The notes beneath the pieces were generated by a model that saw only the letters and a list, made by a program, of their open reading frames with translations, did no database searches and was not told where the DNA came from. This document shows positions 1 through 5,582 of a stretch of DNA of 5,582 nucleotides, piece by piece; the stretch's first letter is position 1; each line of letters begins with the position of its first letter. Position numbers and translations under genes: made by a program. The DNA is taken from assembly GCA_018648945.1 (NCBI GenBank), contig JABGQJ010000529.1:1-5582 (forward strand), written 5' to 3'. The stretch comes from Victivallales bacterium (GTDB taxonomy: Bacteria > Verrucomicrobiota > Lentisphaeria > Oligosphaerales > Lenti-02).

Positions 1-1
1 G

Positions 2-1837
2 AGCTGGTTCCGCCATCTGGCCAAGGATGGCACCCCCATCGAGAGCGACAAGGTGAGCACGGCCTATGTGGGCTACATCCACTCCCTCAACTTCGACCGG
101 GCGAACGTGCTGGGCCAAGCCTGGCAGCTCACCGGCGATGTCCGCTATGCCGTGGCGGCTAGAGATGTGTTCCTGGAGTACTGCCATTGGTACCCCTATC
201 TGCCGGTCACCAGTCCCGCCTCCACCTCGGGGCGCACGCGCTTGCACCAGTCTACCCTCCAGACCTGTTTCATGTTTGCTCCGGTCATCGATGCGTATGC
301 TCGCATCAAGGGCAGCCCCGCCTTGGGGAAGGCCGACCGCGAACGGATCGAGACGACGTTCTTCCGCCCGGAGTTGCGCGCGATCTACGGGCACAATGTC
401 GAATACGGCAATATGCAGGTCCACCACTACGAGACCTACACGCACGGGGCCGTGGCCCTGGGGCGCTACTGGAACCTGGTGGGCGACGCCCTCTATGGCA
501 CCCATGGGTTCTACAACATGATCGAGCGCGCCTTCACCGAGGATGGCTTGGCGCACGAAGCGGGGGTGTACCACTGGTTCACGCTGGTCCCGATGATGGA
601 GTTCGTCGAGAAGATGGACGAGTTCGGGATCGATGTCATGGGGCCTCGCTTCAAGCGGGTGTTCGATGGCACACTCGCCAACACGCCCGACGGCGTGGTC
701 CGCAGCGGCCTGGCCCGCTTCTATCCCCGGGCCTATCGCTCCTACCGCGATCTCGCCTACATCCCCACGCTCAAGGTCGCCAAAGCCTGGCCCATGGAGG
801 GCATGAGTGAGGCCGAGGCGGCCAAGGAGGAGGCCAAGTCAGTCCCGTTGACCGCCAACACACTCCAGCCCAGCAATGGCTATCTGTGGTTGCGCGAAGA
901 CGGGCCACAGGGGTTGCACGCGCTCTCCATCAGCTACATCATGCAGCGCGACCGCAGCGAGTTCGACCGGCTGCATGTGGAGCTCTACGATCCCGAACGG
1001 CTGAGCCACGAGATCTTCCGCATTACCTATGGCGCAAAACAGGCCAAAGTCATGTACCGCACCATGGCGCACAACACGGTGGTCATCGACCGCAAGGACC
1101 AACTGGCATTGCTGGCCAAACTGGCCGTGTTCCGGGATCGGGGGCATCTTCCCGCCGCGCTGCTGACCGAGGATCCCAAGGCCAATCTTTGGCCCGGTGC
1201 GGAGTTCGCGCGCTGCGTGGCCATTCTGGATGGCGTGTTCTTCATCGGCGACCTCTACCACCAGGATGGGGAGCATGATTTCGACTGGCCCTTCCATGCG
1301 CCCTGGGAGCCATGGGTGAGCAAGGACGTCGGCGTCATGCACCCGTCGGTCACTCCGGACCAGCCCATCGATATGGGCTACGACTTCGTGGTCGAGACCC
1401 AGGCGGCCAAGACGAGTGATCCCTTCACCGCGTGGGTGAACATCCCGCGCTTCAAGTCCGGTTCCGGGCGCCCCGAAGGCCGGGCCAAACCATACAAGCG
1501 TCTGCATCTCACCTTCGCGGCCATGCCGGGCGCCCAGGTGGTCACCGGTAAGATTCCACGCGGCCACCGCCCCAAACTCGGCCCCGCGTTCTTCGTGCGC
1601 CAACCAGGTCGTTCGACGGCGGCCTTTGGCGTGGCCTTGGACAGTGCTCCCCTGGATGGTGCCAGCGCCGTTCGCACTGTGGAACGTCTGCCGTTGGCGG
1701 ATGCGCGGCGCGCCGCTGCGTGGCGAGTGACGACGACTGGCGGGAGCTACTTGGTGGCCATCAACCGCACCGGTAAGCCGCTCCAAGTCGCGGGGCAACG
1801 GGTTGCCGACGAGTTGCTCGTTTGCCGCTTGCCCTAG
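2..1837 (+). CDS. Heparinase II/III-family protein (polysaccharide lyase-like), 5' end outside the window
   Basis: The frame is open from base 2, so the gene starts upstream. The GTG at 53 is an internal valine or at best a weak start, and the 17 codons before it (SWFRHLAKDG...) read as normal protein. Numbering below counts from the GTG. Residues 1 to about 270 are helix-rich, as in the alpha/alpha toroid of this family, and contain an Asn-rich catalytic-type segment (N120-M-Q-V-H-H-Y-E-T-Y). Residues about 275-594 match the beta-sandwich domain, including the hallmark H340-N-T-V-V-I-D-x-x-x-Q and the later GDxxHxxGxHxFDWPFH segment. Members cleave uronic-acid polysaccharides such as heparan sulfate or alginate by beta-elimination, normally after export; the substrate here cannot be told. 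Oddly, the usual HxHxD motif before the strand LxxxLY reads R301-S-E303-F-D305, so both histidines are absent. The stop TAG overlaps the stop of the convergent GDPD gene. The family call is firm; catalytic activity is uncertain. Confidence 0.85.
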   Translation, partial: SWFRHLAKDGTPIESDKVSTAYVGYIHSLNFDRANVLGQAWQLTGDVRYAVAARDVFLEYCHWYPYLPVTSPASTSGRTRLHQSTLQTCFMFAPVIDAYARIKGSPALGKADRERIETTFFRPELRAIYGHNVEYGNMQVHHYETYTHGAVALGRYWNLVGDALYGTHGFYNMIERAFTEDGLAHEAGVYHWFTLVPMMEFVEKMDEFGIDVMGPRFKRVFDGTLANTPDGVVRSGLARFYPRAYRSYRDLAYIPTLKVAKAWPMEGMSEAEAAKEEAKSVPLTANTLQPSNGYLWLREDGPQGLHALSISYIMQRDRSEFDRLHVELYDPERLSHEIFRITYGAKQAKVMYRTMAHNTVVIDRKDQLALLAKLAVFRDRGHLPAALLTEDPKANLWPGAEFARCVAILDGVFFIGDLYHQDGEHDFDWPFHAPWEPWVSKDVGVMHPSVTPDQPIDMGYDFVVETQAAKTSDPFTAWVNIPRFKSGSGRPEGRAKPYKRLHLTFAAMPGAQVVTGKIPRGHRPKLGPAFFVRQPGRSTAAFGVALDSAPLDGASAVRTVERLPLADARRAAAWRVTTTGGSYLVAINRTGKPLQVAGQRVADELLVCRLP

Positions 1838-3498
1838 TGCTTCACAGGTGGTGGCGGGACGCCGAGCTCCTTCAGAACCTTCAGCATGGCGTCGAGATTG
1901 TCGGTCAGCGGGTATTGCACGCCCGCCTCCAGGAGCCGCCGGAAGAACACGGGATCATTGGCCGGGTAGTAGTTGCGGCGGATGCCATGTTCGGCTAGCT
2001 CACGCGAGACTTTGGGCAGGCTGTCATCGAAGCCGTAGAATTGCAGGAAGTCCGCCTTCATGGCGATGGTCTGACGGGGATAAGGTGAGTCAGGACCTCG
2101 CTGCCCGGTCATGTTGCAGATGAGGATCTTGGGGTTGACCGCCCGGGCCTTCGCGGCTTCGGATTGCGTGCACGCAAGGAAGCACCAACGCGTGCGCTTC
2201 AGGCGGGTGACCAGGCGGGTCGTATCCGCCCCGACGCCTGACTTGAGGTGCAGGTTCACCCAGATGCCCTCGGGAATCTCTGCCAGCGCCTCTTCCAGCG
2301 TAGGGATGCGGGTGCCGGCCCACTTCTTGTCTTTCCAGCTTCCGGCGTCGAGCTTCTCTAGCTCCGCCAGTGTGTAATCGCCGGGCTTGCCGGTGCCGTT
2401 GGTGGTACGGTTGAGAGTCAGATCGTGCAGCAGGACGAGCTGCCCATCCTTGCTGCGGGCCACGTCGATCTCGATCTGGTGCGCGCCCTTGCGTACGGCT
2501 GATTGGATCGCGGGCAATGTGTTCTCCGGCGCGACCCGGCTGTCGCCGCGGTGGGCGCAGACGCCGAGCTCCTTGGGCCATTCCGGCCAGATGTTGAAGG
2601 GGAGGGTGCGGACCACCTTGTCTCCCTGCCACAGCCGGACCTCGCCAAGGGCATCCATCCCGCCGGGGTTGCGCCAAAGCTCGGGAGTCGTTCCGGACAG
2701 GGCAGTGCGGGCCAGTTCCTGCCCGTTGGCATGGACGGTTGCGGTGATGCCAGCTGATGCTTGCAGCCGAAGACGCAGGGCCTCCTTGGGCAACACCGCG
2801 AGGCGCTCCAGTTCGGCTGTGCGCAGGACGTACTGGGTCTGCAGAGGCTGGAACTCCGCCATCGGCCAGGCATCGCCTGAGCGGACCCGCACATAGTCGG
2901 CGTGGGTGCCCTCGTTGCCCCGGGACTCGATCGCAACCGTACCCTCCTTCGGGCCATCTATCTCCCCTGCGAAGAGCAGCTTGTCGTCCAGCCAGATCGC
3001 CGTCCGCTGGCCCGCGCAGCGAACGCGCAGGCGCTGGAGCTTCCCTTTCCGGTAGCCAGTCTTGCCGACTGCGATGCACTTGAACGTGCCCGCAACCGTG
3101 CGGGAGACCTGCCAGAGGGATGTGCTACTGGCCAGTTGCACTTTGCAGAGATTGTCCTTGTCGCGGAAGTGCCATGCCAAGCCGACTCCATCATCGTCGG
3201 TGGACCAGAAGGCCATCTCCACCGTCGCGTCGCGGAACGTGCCCGTGCGGTGGGCCAGATAGGAACCGGTCCAGTCCGCCCACCGGTCCCCGTTCCAGGT
3301 CCGCGTGAAGATGTTGCTTGCCTGATGCACGGCCCCCTGGCCGATAGTCCAGCGCGAGGGCGCGGCATTCTTGCCCACATCCACGATCTGCCACGCGGCG
3401 AGGGTGGGGTGCGTGAAGTCATCGTTGACCAATGTCTCGCCAGCGTGGGCGAGGACCATGGCGAGGGAGGCGACGGCAAGGCATAGCGGGTGTTTCAT
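1834..3498 (-). CDS. Secreted glycerophosphodiester phosphodiesterase with N-terminal lectin-like domain
   Basis: The 554-residue protein is predicted to hydrolyse glycerophosphodiesters to glycerol-3-phosphate and an alcohol outside the cytoplasm. The ATG at 3498 was chosen because it gives a Sec signal peptide (MKHPLCLAVASLAMVLAHA, likely cleaved after A19); the frame runs 33 codons further upstream, but that part is arginine- and proline-rich and would bury the signal. Residues about 22-206 look like a concanavalin A-like or thrombospondin-C-like beta-sandwich, with an acidic STDDDGVGLAW motif at D101-D103. Residues about 207-305 form a small beta-rich linker domain. The GDPD TIM barrel covers about 311-545: H316-R-G, E325-N-T, E343-I-D345, K350-D-G, H358-D and a terminal LT532-D-N. 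The strand usually holding a metal-binding Glu (ExK) reads N-L-H417-L-K419. No clear Shine-Dalgarno sequence precedes the ATG. The gene converges on the lyase gene and diverges from the pseudopilin gene. The GDPD call is firm; the identity of the N-terminal fold is a pattern-based judgement. Confidence 0.9.
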   Translation of the reverse strand: MKHPLCLAVASLAMVLAHAGETLVNDDFTHPTLAAWQIVDVGKNAAPSRWTIGQGAVHQASNIFTRTWNGDRWADWTGSYLAHRTGTFRDATVEMAFWSTDDDGVGLAWHFRDKDNLCKVQLASSTSLWQVSRTVAGTFKCIAVGKTGYRKGKLQRLRVRCAGQRTAIWLDDKLLFAGEIDGPKEGTVAIESRGNEGTHADYVRVRSGDAWPMAEFQPLQTQYVLRTAELERLAVLPKEALRLRLQASAGITATVHANGQELARTALSGTTPELWRNPGGMDALGEVRLWQGDKVVRTLPFNIWPEWPKELGVCAHRGDSRVAPENTLPAIQSAVRKGAHQIEIDVARSKDGQLVLLHDLTLNRTTNGTGKPGDYTLAELEKLDAGSWKDKKWAGTRIPTLEEALAEIPEGIWVNLHLKSGVGADTTRLVTRLKRTRWCFLACTQSEAAKARAVNPKILICNMTGQRGPDSPYPRQTIAMKADFLQFYGFDDSLPKVSRELAEHGIRRNYYPANDPVFFRRLLEAGVQYPLTDNLDAMLKVLKELGVPPPPVKH

Positions 3499-3605
3499 GG
3501 CGCCAATGTGGACTCTCGCCCGCGGGAGTGCAAGGGGTCCGCGAAGGGACAGAAGGCAGCACGGGAACCTGCCAATGAACCGCTCCTCTGTGCGCAAGCT
3601 AACTT

Positions 3606-3635
3606 AAATAAACGTGACTCGCCCGGTCTTTATTT
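3606..3635. repeat. Interrupted inverted repeat in the divergent control region
   Basis: AAATAAA at 3606-3612 is the exact reverse complement of TTTATTT at 3629-3635. Just inside, GAC (3616-3618) pairs with GTC (3626-3628), leaving a CGT bulge on one side and a 7-base loop. This gives 10 paired bases in all. It lies in the AT-rich island (about 3598-3675) between the GDPD and pseudopilin genes and overlaps the candidate -35 box of the pseudopilin. It could be an operator or an RNA hairpin. AT-rich arms of this length can also occur by chance. Confidence 0.4.
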
Positions 3636-3662
3636 GCACTAGATCGATTTATATGCTATTCA
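3634..3662 (+). promoter_or_regulatory. Candidate sigma-70-type promoter for the pseudopilin gene
   Basis: TTGCAC at 3634-3639 resembles a -35 box and is followed after 17 bases by TATTCA at 3657-3662, a weak -10 box (three of six consensus bases). The pair lies in the only AT-rich stretch of an otherwise GC-rich window, about 70 bases before the GTG start, which is a sensible place for a promoter. TATGCT at 3652-3657 is a better -10 match, but its spacing to this -35 box is too short. The location is more convincing than the exact boxes. Confidence 0.3.
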
Positions 3663-3718
3663 TTCGTAGTCAAGGAACATCTGCCGCTATTGGTGGACAC
3701 CACTGTACCCCCAACCCA

Positions 3719-3724
3719 AAGGAG
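3719..3724 (+). promoter_or_regulatory. Ribosome binding site that sets the GTG start of the pseudopilin
   Basis: AAGGAG at 3719-3724 lies 7 bases before the GTG at 3732, which is ideal spacing. This decides the start in favour of GTG 3732 over the in-frame TTG at 3690 and GTG at 3693, neither of which would place a short positively charged leader directly before the prepilin FTLIE motif. Confidence 0.8.
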
Positions 3725-3731
3725 AACGCTC

Positions 3732-4388
3732 GTGCTCAGACTTCCCTCCCTCCGCCGTTCATTCACCCTGATCGAGCTGCTTGTGGTGATTGCCATCATC
3801 GCGATCTTGGCATCCATGCTCCTGCCTGCCCTGCAGCAGGCGCGCGCCAAGGCACGGGCGATCTCCTGCACCTCGAATATGAAACAGCTTGGCCTTGCGA
3901 TTAGCATGTACGAAGGCGATTCGGATGACCACATGCCCAAGCATGGTTGCCAGTACAACTGGGATTCCGAGAGGACCTACAAAGCCAGCACCCGCAACCC
4001 GCCAGAGACCTGCTACGCCTCCCAGATCGTCTTCTATGCCGGGGATGACAACGTGTTCAGTTGCCCCGTCTACAGCAACCATGGCATGGTCCGGGGTGGA
4101 GGCACGAATGACTATGGCTGGAACCACTGGGGCCTTGGCGGTCGGGGCCATCGTCAGATCATCCATGTGAAGAAGCCGTCGGGGACCATCATGCTTGCGG
4201 ATGCGTCCAATGGCTACATCGCCAGCCCCGCCTGCTCCTGCCCGCGTCCGGACAACGGGCGCCTGCGCTTCCGGCACGTGGATCGGGCCAACATCCTCTT
4301 CGCGGATGGGCATTGCTCGAGCGACCGCAAGGGCAGCAAGCTCTATCCGGCCAACTACAGTACCGAATGGTGGAACGGCGTCCGCTAG
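3732..4388 (+). CDS. Prepilin-type (type II pseudopilin-like) protein with H-X9-DG motif
   Basis: The 218-residue protein begins with a short basic leader ([10 protein letters not shown]) followed by F11-T-L-I-E15 and a hydrophobic helix to about residue 33. This is the type IV prepilin / type II secretion signal: a prepilin peptidase would cut between S10 and F11 and methylate the new N-terminal Phe, and E15 is the conserved Glu at +5. The residue before the cut is Ser rather than the classical Gly. After the helix comes the common [33 protein letters not shown] segment pattern. Near the C-terminus, H182[10 protein letters not shown]192-G193 fits the H-X9-DG motif of the DUF1559-like pseudopilins expanded in Planctomycetes, Verrucomicrobia and Lentisphaerae. 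Seven cysteines could form disulfides outside the membrane. These proteins are thought to build pseudopili or surface fibres, but the role of the expanded families is unknown. No secretion machinery genes are nearby, so this is probably one of many dispersed copies. The start is fixed by a strong ribosome binding site. Confidence 0.92.
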   Translation: MLRLPSLRRSFTLIELLVVIAIIAILASMLLPALQQARAKARAISCTSNMKQLGLAISMYEGDSDDHMPKHGCQYNWDSERTYKASTRNPPETCYASQIVFYAGDDNVFSCPVYSNHGMVRGGGTNDYGWNHWGLGGRGHRQIIHVKKPSGTIMLADASNGYIASPACSCPRPDNGRLRFRHVDRANILFADGHCSSDRKGSKLYPANYSTEWWNGVR

Positions 4389-4402
4389 ACATATTTCCGA
4401 GC

Positions 4403-4434
4403 CCCCGCCTGCCGCGTTCACCGGCAGCGCGGGG
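4403..4434 (+). terminator. Strong GC hairpin after the pseudopilin gene, possible terminator
   Basis: CCCCGC (4403-4408) plus CTGCCG (4409-4414) pair with CGGCAG (4422-4427) plus GCGGGG (4429-4434). This gives 12 base pairs with one bulged C at 4428 and a 7-base loop. It starts 14 bases after the pseudopilin stop. No T-tract follows, so it is not a classical intrinsic terminator; it may stop or attenuate transcription, or protect the 3' end of the mRNA. The pairing is directly visible; the function is inferred. Confidence 0.5.
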
Positions 4435-4444
4435 ACGACGGTGG

Positions 4445-4461
4445 CAGGCCTGCACGGCCTG
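4445..4461 (+). other. Second small hairpin just before the hydrolase ribosome binding site
   Basis: CAGGCC (4445-4450) and GGCCTG (4456-4461) are perfect reverse complements around the 5-base loop TGCAC. The stem ends 7 bases before the GGGAG ribosome binding sequence at 4469. It could be a second part of a tandem terminator or modulate access to the ribosome binding site. Short GC stems are common by chance in DNA of this composition. Confidence 0.3.
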
Positions 4462-4468
4462 GGAGACC

Positions 4469-4473
4469 GGGAG
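4469..4473 (+). promoter_or_regulatory. Ribosome binding site of the hydrolase gene
   Basis: GGGAG at 4469-4473 lies 8 bases before the ATG at 4482 and supports that start. A second GGGAG at 4461-4465 is too far away for normal initiation and overlaps the end of the small hairpin by one base. Confidence 0.6.
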
Positions 4474-4481
4474 AGACCAGC

Positions 4482-5261
4482 ATGATCCTCGTATCTGCGG
4501 TTCCGGTGTGTGGTGACGACTACCCCGAGGGGACCGTTCGTATCACCTACCGCAGCACCGTAGACGGTGCGGAGGATTGGGCGCTGTTCTTGCCCGGGGA
4601 TCCGGCAAGGAACACAGTGGTCTACCTGCACGGCTCCTTCTCGCACGCCGACCAGATCTTCACCCGGCAGGACGTGCGGGACTTCTGGCTGACCCGAGTC
4701 ATGGGCGGTCGCCACCCGCTGCTTTCTGTCAACATGCGCGGGACCTCCTACATGAGCCCAGCCGCCACCGCCGACCTTGTGGACCTGTTGGGGTTCGCTC
4801 GCGACTACCTGGCCTGTCGGCACTTCGTCCTGCTCGGCGGTTCCGGTGGTGCCTCCAGCGCCATGGCCTTCGCGGTGCTTCACCCCGAGCTGCTCCACGG
4901 CGTCGTGGCCATGGGGATGTGCGACATCCGTCCGCGCCTGGACTTCGCCCGGCGGAGTCCGTTGCCCGTGCTCCGGCAGCTCGCGACCACGGTCTTCGCC
5001 GCCTATGGCGGGGACTTGGAGGAACGGCCCGAACTCTACGAGGCCCGTTCCGTGCTGGCCCATGCCAACCGCTTGACCATGCCGGTCATCCTGACCATGG
5101 GGGAGAAGGACGCGCTTATTCCAGTGGTCGAGAGCCGCAAGATCGCCGCCGCCATGGCTGACCGTGGGAACTTCATCTACCACGAAGTGCCCGGCGGCAA
5201 CCACGATGCCGCCGTTTGGGTGGATGTGGACCTGCAAGAGCTGAGCCTCGTTGGCGACTAG
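4482..5261 (+). CDS. Alpha/beta hydrolase (serine hydrolase, esterase/peptidase-like)
   Basis: The 259-residue protein has the landmarks of the alpha/beta hydrolase fold in the right order. They are an oxyanion-hole strand YLH50-G-S; a nucleophile elbow G-G-S121-G-G with small residues following (ASSAMAF); an acid in GEKD210ALIP after a beta strand (MPVILTM); and a histidine in GGNH241DA near the C-terminus. This is a complete Ser121-Asp210-His241 triad. The fold resembles the catalytic domain of prolyl oligopeptidase-like and small esterase families, but the substrate cannot be assigned. There is no convincing signal peptide (MILVSAVPVCGDDYPEG is too short), so it is probably cytoplasmic. 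The ATG has a ribosome binding site 8 bases upstream. It lies 93 bases after the pseudopilin gene on the same strand, and two hairpins in that gap make co-transcription uncertain. Length is typical for a single-domain member with a small cap. Confidence 0.88.
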   Translation: MILVSAVPVCGDDYPEGTVRITYRSTVDGAEDWALFLPGDPARNTVVYLHGSFSHADQIFTRQDVRDFWLTRVMGGRHPLLSVNMRGTSYMSPAATADLVDLLGFARDYLACRHFVLLGGSGGASSAMAFAVLHPELLHGVVAMGMCDIRPRLDFARRSPLPVLRQLATTVFAAYGGDLEERPELYEARSVLAHANRLTMPVILTMGEKDALIPVVESRKIAAAMADRGNFIYHEVPGGNHDAAVWVDVDLQELSLVGD

Positions 5262-5582
5262 CACTTGCATGGCATCAGAGCTCAGCAGGACTGTGAAGCC
5301 CAACGCCCGCGTTCCGGTTGCCCGTGTCCCTCGCTGCCGACAAGAGCCCCGGAGGACTGCAGACCACGTGCATGAAGGCAGCCTCTCGGTGCCGGCGGCC
5401 TGATTATGTCGCGTCTTGTCTGCGTGGGGCACCCTCGGCCAGGAGCGTGCCGGCTTGGCCTCCGAGTTGGTGTAGTGCCTCGTTCCCGACCAGCCCTGAT
5501 GCCAATGCGAACGACATCCCTGCTCTCTTGTGTGGGAATGAGACCACATTGGTCGCCTTTCGGGGGAACTCGGGACAGTGAC
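5262..5582. other. 321-base tail with no supported gene
   Basis: An 87-codon frame (5318-5581, plus strand, TTG start) crosses most of this stretch, but it has no ribosome binding site, no recognisable motif and a composition rich in Cys, Ser, Pro and Arg, like random translation of GC-rich DNA. One imperfect hairpin is visible at 5434-5466: CTC-GGCCA pairs with TGGCC-GAG with a TCC bulge, and AGC pairs with GCT inside. It lies about 170 bases after the hydrolase stop and has no T-tract. No tRNA, repeat array or promoter was found by eye. The stretch may be intergenic or the decayed remains of a gene. Confidence 0.5.

Noticed and set aside
53..55. GTG at 53 as the true start of the lyase gene
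   Set aside because: The frame is open to the window edge with protein-like sequence, and a start here would cut into the N-terminal helical domain of the family.
839..1798. A 319-codon open frame on the minus strand inside the lyase gene
   Set aside because: It is the shadow of the heparinase II/III reading frame; its translation has no recognisable domain and no start context.
3499..3597. Upstream extension of the GDPD by 33 codons
   Set aside because: The extension is Arg/Pro-rich and would put the clear Sec signal peptide (MKHPLCLAVASLAMVLAHA) inside the protein.
3690..3731. Earlier TTG or GTG start for the pseudopilin
   Set aside because: No ribosome binding site precedes 3690 or 3693, whereas AAGGAG sits 7 bases before GTG 3732, and the shorter leader fits prepilins better.
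3759..5549. A 596-codon open frame on the minus strand
   Set aside because: It lies antisense to both the pseudopilin and the hydrolase, which have clear motifs and ribosome binding sites. Its translation is rich in His, Gly, Val and Arg with no family features, as expected from the opposite strand of GC-rich codons.
5318..5581. 87-codon frame at the right end (TTG start)
   Set aside because: It has no ribosome binding site, no motif and low-complexity-like composition; a frame of this length is expected by chance in GC-rich DNA.
1..5582. CRISPR array, mobile element, tRNA, rRNA or a defence or novel multi-gene system
   Set aside because: No spaced direct repeats, transposase, terminal repeats or RNA gene landmarks were seen, and the four genes are recognisable families on mixed strands without a system-like operon.

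Overview
This GC-rich window probably comes from a bacterium of the Planctomycetes-Verrucomicrobia-Lentisphaerae group, with Lentisphaerae-like lineages the best guess. The main clue is the gene at 3732-4388. It has the prepilin N-terminus [24 protein letters not shown], then a CxxNMKQLG-type segment, and ends with an H-X9-DG motif. That combination is heavily expanded in this group. Secreted polysaccharide lyase-like and lectin-domain enzymes fit the same lifestyle. The assignment is inference; there is no rRNA or other marker in the window.

Layout: (1) From the left edge to 1837, plus strand, lies the 3' part of a heparinase II/III-family protein; its 5' end is outside the window. (2) 1834-3498, minus strand, is a secreted glycerophosphodiester phosphodiesterase (GDPD) with a concanavalin A-like/thrombospondin-C-like N-terminal domain. 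Its stop codon overlaps that of the lyase in the palindrome CTAG, so the two genes converge with no intergenic space. (3) 3499-3731 is a divergent control region with an AT-rich island, an interrupted inverted repeat and a possible promoter. (4) 3732-4388, plus strand, is a type II pseudopilin-like protein with a GTG start set by a clear Shine-Dalgarno sequence. (5) 4389-4481 is a short spacer with two successive GC-rich hairpins. (6) 4482-5261, plus strand, is an alpha/beta serine hydrolase with a complete Ser-Asp-His triad. (7) 5262-5582 holds no gene that I can support.

How the genes work together is uncertain. The lyase, the GDPD and the pseudopilin are all expected outside the cytoplasm and suggest breakdown of polymers or lipid-derived phosphodiesters at the cell surface. 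The lyase and GDPD are on opposite strands and are not an operon. The pseudopilin and hydrolase may be co-transcribed, but a strong hairpin separates them. I do not see a defence system, mobile element, CRISPR array or RNA gene. The most unusual points are substitutions at family-conserved metal or catalytic positions in both the lyase-like protein and the GDPD, the lectin-GDPD fusion, and the CTAG convergent overlap.
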